Source: CAZSRX01 sp964609675 [NCBI: uncultured Bacteroidota bacterium] (lineage in GTDB: Bacteria > CLD3 > SB21). Taken from it: 57,941 nucleotides of DNA. The translations under genes were made by a program, and so were the position numbers. Below, piece by piece: positions 8,329 through 18,400 of the stretch. The DNA is taken from assembly GCA_964609675.1 (NCBI GenBank), contig CAZSRX010000029.1:1-57941 (forward strand). The letters are read 5' to 3'. Below the pieces are notes generated by a model. It did not search any database. It was not told where the DNA came from and saw only the letters and a list, made by a program, of their open reading frames with translations. Numbering within the stretch: position 1 is the first letter of the stretch; each line of letters starts with the position of its first letter.

Positions 8329-9942
8329 TTAATTGCGGACCGTAACTTTACCCCAGAATTTTTTTCCGCCGGCTTCGATGGTATAAATGTAAGTACCGTT
8401 AGCCGCCCGTTTGCCCCGATTGTTTCGTCCGTTCCAGAAAAATGTTTTTGTCAGGGGTTCGTCTTTGGCTACGGTAGCCACCAGATCCATCGCAAAATCG
8501 TATATCCTGATGGTGACCCGGTCGGTGTTGGCATTCAGGCCTTCCAGGTCGAACTGGAAGCGCGTCACAGCCGGATCAATGCTTGGCGAAAAGGGGTTGG
8601 GATAAGCGAAACTTTTCGGCTGGCTGTTTTTTCCCGGTTCGGGATACGCGCGGAGAATATTCCAGGTAAGCCCGTTGTCGGTGGAGATGCCCAGCCCGTC
8701 AAGGTTCGCGAAATAAAGCGTGCGGGACGATCCGGGATTTTGCACACCGACGGTATAAAAGGATTTGGAAAAGGTTTGATCGCCGTTGCGGGCGTCTACC
8801 AGCGTGTAAAACCATTCCCAGGTCAGGCCCAGATCAGAGGATCGGTACATACCTTCGTCCGTGGCGGCATAAACCGTTTTGCCGTCGAAAGCAATATTAT
8901 TAACGAAGACGTCTCTTAACACAGTGCGCCAGGTACGCCCGCTGTCAGCTGAGAAACTCAGTCCGTCAGTTTCGCTGGAGGCGATAGCTTTGTTCGTGGC
9001 GGCCCAGAGATTGCAGTACGGAGTATTATTCTCCTCATAGAGTTGTTCGGCCAGCGCGACCACGAAGTTGCCGCAAATGCCGCTGTTTTGTTGCGTATAG
9101 CGTTTCCAGCTGAGGCCGTTATCGGTAGAATGGTTGATGCCGCCGGCAGTACCGGCCCAGATGCCGGTGCGGGAAGCCAGGACGGAAAAAACGGTGTGGT
9201 TGTATACCTGTTTGCCGTTGACCACGGAACCGACGATGAAGTTGTAGGATGAATCTGCGCGGACTTCGGTCATGTCGTCCGAAGGCAGGGCGTTAATCGT
9301 GAAGTAGCCGATATCGCCGTTGGGCAAGATCCGGGCGCTACGGAGACCGCCTGCGAAATTGGCCGTCCAGATCATGGAATCCGTTACCGCGATATCGTAC
9401 GTCAGGTTATTAACCGAAGTGCGTATGCAGACAATCGTTATCGTATCGCCGTTAGGACGAATGATGTAGCTGTACCGCCCGGTGGAATCGAACGCGCGAT
9501 TGACCGTGTCTTCCGGCTGGGCGATGTGGCACCAATGCGCGCCGAAATCCGTGGTGACGCTCAAACCGCCGCCTCCGCCGTATACGCCGTACGCTCCGGA
9601 GAGGGTATCGTAAATTGTGGAAACGTACAATCGGCTCCGGTTCAAATCCATAGCCGCAATGCCGCCTTTGTATATGCCGTCCCGGCCGGTGAGATTATAC
9701 CAGCTGGCGCCCCGGTCGGTGGTGATACTCAACCCGGAGCTGTTGGCGGTATAAACCGTATCCATTTGGGTCAGGATAACGCTGACGGTATTAGCCAGCG
9801 GTTTAAGGTCCCAGGAAGACAGGATTCCGGCGGCTTTACCGGGATTTTCAGAAAGACGGAAATCTTTTTTTAGAACGGATTGTGAATAAACGGCTGTCAC
9901 ACTGTAAAAAGACAGTAATAGCAGCGATAAAAAACATTTCAT
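8329..9942 (-). CDS. Secreted Asp-box (BNR) repeat protein with C-terminal sorting domain
   Basis: 537 residues from the ATG at 9942; an upstream in-frame ATG is rejected because the signal peptide (MKCFLSLLLLSFYSVTAVYSQ) starts here. The body has repeated Asp-box motifs of the sialidase/BNR beta-propeller type, for instance TTDRGASWYNL, STDNGLSWKRY, SADSGRTWRTV and STDNGLTWNIL. The end is a FlgD-Ig-like / type IX sorting domain: FAYPNPFSPS followed by VTIRIYDFAMDLV and NGTYIYTIEAGGKKFWGKVTV. The protein is therefore expected to be secreted to the cell surface. The propeller's ligand is unknown. It lies 16 bases after the lipoprotein gene and 42 bases before the porV-like gene, in one operon. 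Confidence 0.87.
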   Translation of the reverse strand: MKCFLSLLLLSFYSVTAVYSQSVLKKDFRLSENPGKAAGILSSWDLKPLANTVSVILTQMDTVYTANSSGLSITTDRGASWYNLTGRDGIYKGGIAAMDLNRSRLYVSTIYDTLSGAYGVYGGGGGLSVTTDFGAHWCHIAQPEDTVNRAFDSTGRYSYIIRPNGDTITIVCIRTSVNNLTYDIAVTDSMIWTANFAGGLRSARILPNGDIGYFTINALPSDDMTEVRADSSYNFIVGSVVNGKQVYNHTVFSVLASRTGIWAGTAGGINHSTDNGLSWKRYTQQNSGICGNFVVALAEQLYEENNTPYCNLWAATNKAIASSETDGLSFSADSGRTWRTVLRDVFVNNIAFDGKTVYAATDEGMYRSSDLGLTWEWFYTLVDARNGDQTFSKSFYTVGVQNPGSSRTLYFANLDGLGISTDNGLTWNILRAYPEPGKNSQPKSFAYPNPFSPSIDPAVTRFQFDLEGLNANTDRVTIRIYDFAMDLVATVAKDEPLTKTFFWNGRNNRGKRAANGTYIYTIEAGGKKFWGKVTVRN

Positions 9943-9958
9943 ATTATGTTCCGTTTTT

Positions 9959-10711
9959 TTAATTAAGGACGACAATGGAATCAATCAGTGTATTGCTTTT
10001 GAGGCCCTCCTGATCAACGGCCTCAAACCGGAAGGTATAAGTCCCGGCTGGTGGCGGCGGTGAAACGGAAACGGTTTCCGTGTAGATACTATCATTCGCT
10101 AAGGCGTCGCCGTTCAGTCCGGCGTCATTCAGCGCATAGACATTACCGATACCGGTTATCCGGTAAACGGATTTGATATTATTTTGCCCGTCTGCGTCCA
10201 CAGCCCTTACGCTTATTGGGAATTGGGTAATCTGGGATGTATTGATGGTATCCGGTATGACCAGATTACTCAGGACTGGCGGATGCCCCGAGCCCTGATA
10301 TTGCTGTATTACAATGTCATAAGCATCGCCGGGGTTTTCACCGCGTTCGGAAACGCCTACCAGGATATGAAAACGCGGGGTGGATTGGGTGAGCAGGAAT
10401 GCGCGGTTTAGAATACCGGTAAATATGCCGTCCCAGGCTTTTGCGTCGCCGTTGAGGCCGCTGTCGTTGAATGCTTTGGAAAATCCGCTGGACGCGATGG
10501 AGGATCCGTTGTCCCGGTAAAAGCCCCACGTTAACGATAGCGTATCGCCCTCGGCGTCGTACGTGTGCACGCGTACCGTATCGCCGCCCGACACAAAAGC
10601 TGGCGCCTCGACCGCAATGATCTGCGGCGGGCGGTTAACCGGACGGTCTTCGAGCGACCCGCAGGCGGCCACGCCGGCAAGAAAGATAAAAGCAAGAATG
10701 TTTTTGGTCAT
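9959..10711 (-). CDS. Lipoprotein with two Ig-like repeat domains
   Basis: 250 residues from the ATG at 10711, chosen because it puts the lipoprotein signal MTKNILAFIFLAGVAAC at the start; an ATG ten codons upstream is possible. After the lipid-anchored Cys come two tandem beta-sandwich units. Each holds an internal repeat of the form NDxGLNGDAxAxDxIxT (NDSGLNGDAKAWDGIFT and NDAGLNGDALANDSIYT), a pattern of calcium-binding or Ig-like surface domains in this group. It is the first gene of the surface operon and is divergent from rpmB. A function in displaying or holding the secreted Asp-box protein is inferred from the neighbourhood only. Confidence 0.8.
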   Translation of the reverse strand: MTKNILAFIFLAGVAACGSLEDRPVNRPPQIIAVEAPAFVSGGDTVRVHTYDAEGDTLSLTWGFYRDNGSSIASSGFSKAFNDSGLNGDAKAWDGIFTGILNRAFLLTQSTPRFHILVGVSERGENPGDAYDIVIQQYQGSGHPPVLSNLVIPDTINTSQITQFPISVRAVDADGQNNIKSVYRITGIGNVYALNDAGLNGDALANDSIYTETVSVSPPPPAGTYTFRFEAVDQEGLKSNTLIDSIVVLN

Positions 10712-10813
10712 AACATGGTTTCTCGATAGTTGCGATTTCAATGCGGCCTAATGTAGATAAACGGAAAGATTTTGTCAACAGCAAAACCGCCCAAAAAAAT
10801 CTTTTAAAAAAAC

Positions 10814-10842
10814 TTGCATTTAGTATATTTTTTCTTTATGAT
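10814..10842 (+). promoter_or_regulatory. Sigma-70-type promoter of rpmB
   Basis: TTGCAT at 10814-10819, a 17-base spacer and TATGAT at 10837-10842, about 45 bases before the rpmB start. This is the best housekeeping-type promoter in the window. Confidence 0.7.
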
Positions 10843-10886
10843 ACCGGCCTGTTGCAAGAAATTTTATATTATTTATAGAGGTAACT

Positions 10887-11078
10887 ATGAAACGTTGTGA
10901 CGTATGTGGCAAGAGTCCTTTGTATGGACATAATGTCAGCCATGCCAACAACCGGACCAAACGCCGTTGGCTGCCCAATCTGCAGGAAGTCCGGGCTAAA
11001 ATGGATAATGGCGGCACAAAACGGTTGAAAGTATGCACCCAATGCATCAAATCAGGTCGCGTGATGAAAGCCGTATAG
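10887..11078 (+). CDS. rpmB: 50S ribosomal protein L28
   Basis: 63 residues, the normal size for bacterial bL28. The N-terminus [20 protein letters not shown] and the core [13 protein letters not shown] are diagnostic. It is the zinc-binding (C+) form, with CxxC pairs at Cys4/Cys7 and near the end (CTQC). It is a part of the large ribosomal subunit. A strong ribosome-binding site (AGAGGTAAC) precedes the ATG. It is a single-gene unit with its own promoter upstream and an intrinsic terminator 25 bases downstream, without the rpmG neighbour seen in many other bacteria. Confidence 0.97.
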   Translation: MKRCDVCGKSPLYGHNVSHANNRTKRRWLPNLQEVRAKMDNGGTKRLKVCTQCIKSGRVMKAV

Positions 11079-11102
11079 ACCCGAATTCCTGAAACTGTTT
11101 TC

Positions 11103-11141
11103 AGCGCCAGCATCCGAAGCACGGTCTGGCGCTTTTTTTTT
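11103..11141 (+). terminator. Rho-independent terminator of rpmB
   Basis: Stem AGCGCCAG / CTGGCGCT with a 15-nt loop, followed directly by a run of nine T. Confidence 0.93.
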
Positions 11142-11172
11142 AACTAAAATCTATTACCATATGGGAAATATC

Positions 11173-11709
11173 ATGACGCCGCCGCCCGTAAAATTAATTG
11201 CCGCGCTGATGATTAATGAACAGGCTCCACTCGAAGACGTAATGAACGTTCTGCAGGAACAATGGGGGCCGGCGGATATGCAAACCGAATGGTTTGATTT
11301 CAGCCACAGTGATTATTATGAAAAAGAGTTCGGGCGGGGTCTGAAAAAAAAATATCTCAGTTTTGAAAATTTGTTTTCCATTGAGTTAATGCCCGATTAT
11401 AAAATCTGGTCCAATTCCGTGGAGGAGCGTTTTTTAAAGGAATCCGGACGTACGGTTAACATCGACCCGGGATATATCGCCGATGCCAAACTGATTCTGG
11501 CAACGACCAAGAACCTTGCGCACCGGATTTATATCGGAAAAAGCATCTACGCCGATCAGCAACTGATATTTCGCGACCGCACATTCTGGCCGATGCCGTG
11601 GACATTTGCCGATATGAAGCAGGAGATGTCCATTCGGTTTTTCAACGGAGTCAGGAGAAAGTATCAGGAACAACTTAAAGCGCTGCATATAACGATAGCG
11701 TTTCAATGA
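11173..11709 (+). CDS. DUF4416 family protein
   Basis: 178 residues from the ATG at 11173, which has GGGA six bases upstream; an ATG four codons earlier (11161) is possible. The sequence follows DUF4416 along its whole length: PVKLIAALM at the start, FDFSHSDYYEKEFG, SFENLFSIELMPDYKIWSN, the very conserved VNIDPGYI and LILATTKNLAHRIYIG. Family members are found mostly in thermophilic and anaerobic lineages and have no assigned reaction. Its stop overlaps the start of the following MATE transporter gene by four bases (ATGA), so the two are translationally coupled. Confidence 0.85.
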   Translation: MTPPPVKLIAALMINEQAPLEDVMNVLQEQWGPADMQTEWFDFSHSDYYEKEFGRGLKKKYLSFENLFSIELMPDYKIWSNSVEERFLKESGRTVNIDPGYIADAKLILATTKNLAHRIYIGKSIYADQQLIFRDRTFWPMPWTFADMKQEMSIRFFNGVRRKYQEQLKALHITIAFQ

Positions 11710-13106
11710 GTTCTGCAAAGAAAACAATAGCCGCCGCGCGTAAGGTATGGTTGGGCGTGCTGCGGATGGATCCGGCGCTTGACCGGGAAGTACTGCATCT
11801 GGCGCATCCGGTGGTACTGGGACTGATTTCCATCACGGCTATCGGCGTAACGGATACGATTATGGTTGGGCGGCTAAGCGCGGAGGCGCTTGCAGCGACC
11901 GGACTGGGCGCCGTGGTGCTCTGGTTGGCGGGATGGGTTTTACGCGCGGTGGAAGTGGCCGTGCAGGCGCTTGTCGCGAGGCGTTACGGCGAAGGTGCGT
12001 TCGCAGAATGCGGTAAAGTCGTTGACAACGGGCTGGCCGTATCCCTGGGCCTTAGTCTGATTCTGATGACCGGACTGGGTCTCGGCGCGCCATTCCTCGT
12101 CGGCGCCATGTCCGGGCATCCGTCGGTCGCTGAAAACGCGACGGCGTATATTCAAATTTTTGTTTCGGCCCTCGCTTTCTCCGGAGTGATGTATGTCATC
12201 CGCGGTTTTTTCAGCGGCATCGGCAAGACCCGGATTTATCTGATTACCGCGTTTTCAATGATGGTGATAAATATCGCGCTGAATTTTGTACTGATTTTCG
12301 GGCATTTCGGATTTCCCCGCCTCGAAGTCCGCGGCGCCGCGCTGGGGTCCGCTCTGGCGATTTTTATAGCTTCGGTTATTATTATGCTCTATATGCTGGG
12401 CATCACCGGACATAATTACCGGCGCGAATATGCCCTGCTGAAACGCGCGAATCTGAATTTACAACTGATAAAAGAAATAATCCGTTTAGCCGCGCCCAAT
12501 GCGCTCCGCGGGGTAATGGTCATCGGCGGGTTTGGCGTGTTTTACGCTCTGGCCGGCCAGTTGGATGTCATTCAGGTCGCGGTGGTCAATGTGGTGATCA
12601 ACGTCCAGTCGGTGTCGTTTATGCCCGGCTATGGTTTCGGTGTGGCCGCGGCCGCGCTCATCGGACAGAACCTCGGCGCGGGAAATCCGGAAAAAGGCGA
12701 ACACGCGGCTTATGAATCGGTGAAATTAGGCATGCTGTTTATGGGAACCATCGGACTGATATTTCTCGCCGTGCCGCACTGGGTAATTAATATCTTCACC
12801 GATGATCCACAGGTTATAGACAACGCCCTTTTTCCGCTACGGATCATCGGCGTGGTGCAGATCATTGACGCCGCGGGGATGATATTCGGCTCCGCTTTGG
12901 AAGGCGCCGGAAACACGCGCTGGGTGATGGCTGCCGAGGTTTTCGTCAACTGGGGTATCTTCCTGCCCACAACCTATCTGTTCGCTTTCCTGCTTGGTTT
13001 CGGCCGCTACGGCCTATGGATCGCCTGGTCGCTGTACATGGTCGCATTTGGCGTTATCTGTTTTTTGAAATTCAGAACCGGTACATGGAAACAGATAAAG
13101 ATATGA
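11706..13106 (+). CDS. MATE family efflux transporter
   Basis: 466 residues with about twelve hydrophobic segments in two homologous halves, the normal plan of the MATE (NorM/DinF-like) family. Recognisable stretches are VTDTIMVGRLSAEALAATGLG near the N-terminus, and in the second half GFGVAAAALIGQNLGAGNPEKG followed by ALEGAGNTRWVM. These proteins expel cationic drugs or metabolites in exchange for Na+ or H+ across the inner membrane. It overlaps the DUF4416 gene by four bases and is the last intact gene in that direction. The substrate is unknown. Confidence 0.93.
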   Translation: MSSAKKTIAAARKVWLGVLRMDPALDREVLHLAHPVVLGLISITAIGVTDTIMVGRLSAEALAATGLGAVVLWLAGWVLRAVEVAVQALVARRYGEGAFAECGKVVDNGLAVSLGLSLILMTGLGLGAPFLVGAMSGHPSVAENATAYIQIFVSALAFSGVMYVIRGFFSGIGKTRIYLITAFSMMVINIALNFVLIFGHFGFPRLEVRGAALGSALAIFIASVIIMLYMLGITGHNYRREYALLKRANLNLQLIKEIIRLAAPNALRGVMVIGGFGVFYALAGQLDVIQVAVVNVVINVQSVSFMPGYGFGVAAAALIGQNLGAGNPEKGEHAAYESVKLGMLFMGTIGLIFLAVPHWVINIFTDDPQVIDNALFPLRIIGVVQIIDAAGMIFGSALEGAGNTRWVMAAEVFVNWGIFLPTTYLFAFLLGFGRYGLWIAWSLYMVAFGVICFLKFRTGTWKQIKI

Positions 13107-13167
13107 TACCCATCATGATTTACTTTTTTACAGTGTTTGAGAATACTTTTTAATATAGAATACAAAA

Positions 13168-13607
13168 ATGAACCGTAAAGAAATTACGATCGCTGTGCCG
13201 GATTAAACGGCCGAGCAGGAAACAGAATACTGGCGCCTGGCAACTTTTTTTAACGAAAAGCAGATCGGCATCCAGTATTGACGAAAGCGTTTTTATTGCC
13301 ATGACGCAACAACCGGAAGCGTTCAATGTTTTTTTTTATCCGATTCATGAACATGCGTACTTTACAATATGTTCTGACTGATAGAAGCGCGGTAGATATT
13401 TACAGTTTTACCAGAGCAGGGAAAGCCATTGATTGTCTGGTTTCGACTGATGATATGTAAAAACCGTATAAAACGCTGAGGATCCGGCTTCTCCGGACAT
13501 ATTGCCGGAGCGGTTGAAAGAAAAAAGCAAAGTATTTCGTTCAGGAGGATTATCCATACCAATCGATTATCAATGAAATAGCCGGAATTGCTATTTCGGA
13601 ATGTTAA
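13168..13607 (+). pseudogene. Multiply frameshifted pseudogene, family not recognised
   Basis: Read in successive frames, the + strand gives coding-like pieces in the same order: MNRKEITIAVPD from the ATG at 13168, then TAEQETEYWRLATFFNEKQI after an in-frame stop, SVFIAMTQQPEAFNVFFYPI in another frame, RSAVDIYSFTRAGKAIDCLV, DPASPDILPERLKEKSKVF and SIINEIAGIAISEC ending at a TAA near 13607. Together these would make a protein of roughly 145 residues with a stop and several shifts, so the gene is dead. No family was recognised. Antisense open frames here appear to be incidental. The 13107-13167 and 13608-13744 stretches hold no other signal. Confidence 0.5.
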
Positions 13608-13744
13608 AGCGAAGCAATAATGTTGAGGGGTACAAAGCGAAATTTTCCGCAATTTCCGGGCAGGATTGGGTTCGGAAAGAAAAACCTTCGGCCGTATGAG
13701 AGATCTTACCGATGCGAAGTTGTCAGAAAAAACATAAAATCTGA

Positions 13745-14518
13745 TTACCTTAAATAATCTTTTAAAAGCGCCCATTTAATTCTTTTGGTCCTGAACGTAT
13801 CGATCAACTCAGGCAATATTTCCGCCGTATGATAGCCCCGCCGGTTGATGTGGAATATCAGTATGTTTCCGGGATTTGTTTTTTCTAATATCCATTTTTT
13901 CAATCGTTTTGCAGATAAGGTGGCGTCGGCGTCCCCGCTGGCGTAACTCCAGTGCACGGTTTGATATCCAAGCAAAGATACGTAACGTACCGCGGTGGTA
14001 TCGCAGTTTCCGGCGGGAAACCTGAAAAAACGCGGCTTCCTTCCGGTAATGGATTGCAGAAGGTCGTCGTTTCTGGTTACATCCGCGATAAACGCCAACG
14101 AGTCCATCTTTTGCATGTGCGAAGCGTGCGCGTAGGAGTGATTCTCGATTTCAATAAATGGAATCCAGGCAAGTTTTTCCAAAATGTGCCGATTGCGTTC
14201 CGCAAACCGGCCGCTGATAAATAAAGTCGCCGGAAGTTGTTTTTGAAGAATAAGCATTAATAGCGCGGTATCGAAATAAGCCGGCGTTTTGGTTTCACAC
14301 GCGTCAAAGGTCAGGGCAATAACGGAATCGGCTGTTGGAAGTTGAGTAATGATTTCAGCATTATGAGTCAGGACAGGCTGTGATGCGGGTTTTAAAACTA
14401 CCGGTGCTGCGTTATCTTTTTCATGGGTCTTACTGCATGCCATTTCAATCAGGATTAACGCCATGCAGCAGGATACCGTTAATTTCCTCAACCTTGGTGA
14501 TATTTTACAAAAAATCAT
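13745..14518 (-). CDS. Polysaccharide deacetylase (CE4/NodB) lipoprotein
   Basis: 257 residues from the ATG at 14518, with a lipoprotein-type signal ending in LIEMAC. The NodB fold is clear: motif 1 VIALTFDAC, motif 2 ENHSYAHASH (the H-S-x-x-H metal pair), motif 3 RFFRFPAG, and the late motif NILIFHIN. In typical CE4 enzymes motif 1 is TFDD; here the second, metal-binding Asp is Ala (TFDAC). A subgroup with TFDAC is known and its metal use may differ. The enzymes remove N- or O-acetyl groups from chitin-, peptidoglycan- or polysaccharide-type polymers; the substrate here is unknown. The gene stands alone. Confidence 0.85.
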   Translation of the reverse strand: MIFCKISPRLRKLTVSCCMALILIEMACSKTHEKDNAAPVVLKPASQPVLTHNAEIITQLPTADSVIALTFDACETKTPAYFDTALLMLILQKQLPATLFISGRFAERNRHILEKLAWIPFIEIENHSYAHASHMQKMDSLAFIADVTRNDDLLQSITGRKPRFFRFPAGNCDTTAVRYVSLLGYQTVHWSYASGDADATLSAKRLKKWILEKTNPGNILIFHINRRGYHTAEILPELIDTFRTKRIKWALLKDYLR

Positions 14519-14622
14519 ACATCGGTTAAGCAATAAATCTCAGGAGATGGTTAGCGTTAATAGCATAAATTTTTATTAAATTCAATGCTTTTTCTGAAAT
14601 CTGATTGAAACGGATTTTTTAC

Positions 14623-14651
14623 TTGCAACTCGTTTTCAGGAAAGCTAAATT
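14623..14651 (+). promoter_or_regulatory. Possible promoter of the act operon
   Basis: TTGCAA at 14623-14628, a 17-base spacer and TAAATT at 14646-14651, about 90 bases before the first act gene. It is the best match in the 14519-14741 gap. Confidence 0.4.
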
Positions 14652-14741
14652 TTTCCGGTTCTGCAAACATTACTTTAAAATCTACCGTTGCGGGGAAATC
14701 ATTTCCGGCCGGCGGGTTGAACCATACAAAAGGAGTTTTTT

Positions 14742-15389
14742 GTGCCACAGATTTTTCCAAAGTCAGCGAATAAACTGCCGTTGCTGACTTTGACCGGTGT
14801 GCTGGCCTTGCTGTTCGGCGGGGTGGGATTTTTCTGGTATTATGGATCGCCGAAATTTACCGATGTCGGATACATGCCCACTCAGCCGGTGCCGTACAGC
14901 CACAAACTGCATGTAAATGATTTGGGGTTAGACTGCCGGTATTGTCATGTTTCCGTGGAGCAGTCTGCCGTATCGAATGTGCCCCCCACGCAAACGTGTA
15001 TGAACTGCCACAGCCTGATTCTGACGCAGAGCGACACGCTCCTGCCGATCCGCGAAAGTTACGGCAATAATGTGCCGATGCGGTGGGTACGCGTACACAA
15101 GTTGCCGGATTATGCTTACTTCAGCCACAGCGTGCATCTCCGCGCGGGCGTAGGCTGCGAGTCGTGTCACGGGAATATCGCCCAAATGGAAGAAGTCCAT
15201 CAGGACCAGCCGCTGAGCATGGGCTGGTGCCTCGACTGTCACCGCAATCCCGGCCCGCATCTGCGCGACCTGAAAGCTGTCACCGCCATGGGCTGGACGG
15301 CGCCAAAGAACCAGAGCGAACTGGCGGCCATGTTTATTAAAACGCGCAGCATCGCCCCGCCTGAAGATTGTTCCACCTGTCATCGCTGA
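14742..15389 (+). CDS. actA: Pentahaem cytochrome c, alternative complex III subunit A
   Basis: 215 residues. It starts with GTG at 14742, set by the strong AAAGGAG seven bases upstream. One N-terminal hydrophobic segment (residues about 12-33) acts as a membrane anchor; the rest is periplasmic and carries five CxxCH haem sites: CRYCH, CMNCH, CESCH, CLDCH and CSTCH. This matches ActA of alternative complex III, the pentahaem subunit that receives electrons from the quinol-oxidising core. It is 15 bases from actB and shares its operon. The haem motifs are certain; assignment to this complex rests on the following two genes. Confidence 0.92.
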   Translation: MPQIFPKSANKLPLLTLTGVLALLFGGVGFFWYYGSPKFTDVGYMPTQPVPYSHKLHVNDLGLDCRYCHVSVEQSAVSNVPPTQTCMNCHSLILTQSDTLLPIRESYGNNVPMRWVRVHKLPDYAYFSHSVHLRAGVGCESCHGNIAQMEEVHQDQPLSMGWCLDCHRNPGPHLRDLKAVTAMGWTAPKNQSELAAMFIKTRSIAPPEDCSTCHR

Positions 15390-15404
15390 GAAAAGGACTA
15401 CCGC

Positions 15405-18400
15405 ATGAAATCTGAAAATCAATCCTACTGGCGCAGTTTGTCGCATTTGCATCAAACGGACGAATATAAAAATTTTGCCCGTGACGAGTTTCCCGAGCCG
15501 ATCGAGAAAACCAGTCATCCGTTATCCCGGCGGGATTTTCTATCGCTGATGGGCGCCTCGATGGCTTTAGCCGGACTGGCAAGCTGCCGACGTCCGGTGG
15601 AAAAGATTTTACCATATGTGATTCAGCCCGAAAACATCGTGCCGGGTATTGCGAACCGTTATGCCACCGCTATGCCGTTTCTCACGGGCGCTTATCCGAT
15701 GCTGGTCGAGACACATGAAGGCCGGCCGACCAAGATCGAAGGCCATCCGAAACATCCGGCGACCCTTGGCGGTTCCCATGTATACATGCAGGCGGCAATC
15801 TTAGGGTTGTATGACCCTGACCGCTCAAAATTTGTGCTTCATAAAAACGAAAAGAAAACATGGAATGATTTTGTCAAAACATGGGAAGGATGGCAGAAAA
15901 CGATTAAGGAGCAAAACGGCCGCGGCCTTGCGGTATTGTCCGAGCCGTTCCTTTCGCCGACGCTGTTCCGCCTGAAACAATCGTTTATAAAAGAGTATCC
16001 TGAAGCGGTTTGGGCGACATTCGATCCGGTCAGCGATGAAAACATCATCAAGGGACTGGAAATCGCCTTTGGCGGCGCTTCCGCGGAAACAGGTCCTGAG
16101 AAGATCCAAACAGGCGCTCGTTCCGTTTATTTCCCGAAATACGAATGGGATAAAGCTCATGTCATCCTTTCGCTCGACGCGGATTTTCTGTATTCGGAAA
16201 CTCATTCCATAGAGGCGGCACGGGGATTTGCGGAACGCCGGCATCTGCATTCGGAGAAGCATTCCATCTGCAGGCTGTACGCGGCTGAGAGCACGGTCAC
16301 ACTGACCGGAGCCATGGCCGATCACCGGATGCGCCTGCGTAGCGGACAAATCGTATCGTTCCTTGGCGCTCTAATCCAAGAACTGCAATCGCAGGGACTG
16401 GCCATAAACCTGAATGCCGAATCCTCCCCCGATTTCGATGCGGGCTGGATTAAAGGTTTAGCTAAAGACCTGTTGCGGGTAAAAGGCAAGAGTATTGTCA
16501 TTGCCGGCCGTCAGCAACCGGCGTACGTGCACGCCATGGTTGCCGCGCTCAATGACGCGCTGGGCAATGCCGGACAAACGGTGCATTATTATATGCTGAA
16601 AGACGCGTCCGTTTCGAACCTGGAATCCATGATGCGGCTGACCGGCGATATTCAAAACGACCGCATTCATACGCTGATCGTTTTAGGAGGTAACCCTGCC
16701 TATAACGCCCCGTCCGACCTGAAATTCCACGAGCTTCTGAACAAAAGCAAACATACCGTTCATCTCGGAGGGTATGCGGATGAAACCGCCGCGCTGGCGG
16801 AATGGCATATACCGTGCTCGCATTTTATGGAACAGTGGGGCGATGTCCGCATGGCGGACGGTACCGTGAGCGTTATTCAGCCGCTGATTGAGCCGCTTTA
16901 TGAAACAAAGAGTAATGTGGAATTTCTGAATCTGCTTGTTACCGGTAAAGAATCCAGAGGCTACGATATCGTTCGCGATACCTGGACTGAACGCATCGGC
17001 GGTATCGGTTTTGAAAAAACATGGCGCCAGATCCTGCATGACGGCTTTCTTGAGAATTCGGCCGGCCAACCTTCGGATGTAAAAGTGTCGCTTAATTCCG
17101 TTTCCGATTATCTTAAAACCGTTACGCTGTCTGCGGATACAGTCGATATAAAAAATATGGAAATTGTTTTTCGTCCGTCCGCAACGGTATTTGACGGGCG
17201 ATTCGCCAACAACGGCTGGTTGCAGGAACTGCCCGATCCGGTGACCAAGATTACCTGGGACAACGCGGCACTCATCAGCTATAAAACCGCCCAGGCACTG
17301 GGTCTTGGCAACAACCTGAAAGACGGCAAATCCCGGCCGCCGTTGGTGCGCCTGCAATATAAAGGACGCGAACTGGTCATGCCGGTGTGGGTGTTGCCCG
17401 GGCAGGCGGATTTTTCCGTCACCGTGGCGTTGGGTTACGGCCGCCGGGCCGCCGGACGTGTGGGTAACAGCGTGGGCTTTGACGCTTATTCGTTACGCAC
17501 TTCCGCCGCGCTGTATTACGACAACGGACTGACGATTACACCGACAAACAAAAATTATCTGATCGCCAACGTACAGGATCACGGCGGGCTGGACGAAGAA
17601 ACGCTGGTTAAGAAAACGATTGACAAACGCGTACCGGTATTGATCCGCGAGGCGACGGTCAGCGAATATCTGCGCCATCCCGATTTCGCGAAAGAAGCTA
17701 ACGTACAGCCCAATATTCTGCCGTTATTGGGAAAGGACGGCAAGCCGCTGTCGGCATACCATTCGCCGCTCGATGTCACTAAAGGGTATCAATGGGGCGT
17801 TGCGATTGACCTGAACCGCTGTATCGGCTGCAACGCCTGCATGATCGCCTGCCAGAGCGAGAACAATATTCCGGTGGTCGGCAAGGAGCACGTGGCGAAC
17901 GGACGCGAGATGCATTGGCTGCGGTTAGACCGGTATTTCTCCGGTTCGGTGGAAGACCCGCAAATCGTGTTTCAACCGGTGGCCTGCCATCACTGCGAAA
18001 ACGCGCCCTGCGAGCAGGTCTGTCCCGTGGCGGCTACCGTGCATGACCGCGAGGGGCTGAACGTGATGGTGTACAATCGCTGCGTCGGCACGCGGTATTG
18101 CTCGAACAACTGTCCGTATAAAGTCCGCCGGTTCAACTTCCTCGATTACAACGGCGGCGGCAGCGGCTTCCTGCAGGCCGAAGTGCCGGAAATTCTTAAG
18201 ATGTCCCGTAACCCCGATGTTTCCGTACGCATGCGCGGGGTGATGGAAAAATGCACTTACTGCGTGCAGCGCATTAATGAAGCCAAATTCCTCGCAAAAA
18301 AAGAAGGCCGCTCGGTCAACGACGGCGAAATTCTGCCGGCCTGCGCGCAAAGCTGTCCGGCCAAAGCGATTGTGTTCGGGAATATCAACGATCCGAACAG

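Noticed and set aside
13362-13775. Minus-strand open frame of 137 codons
   Set aside because: It is antisense to the frameshifted pseudogene and overlaps the deacetylase end; the residues have no recognisable pattern.
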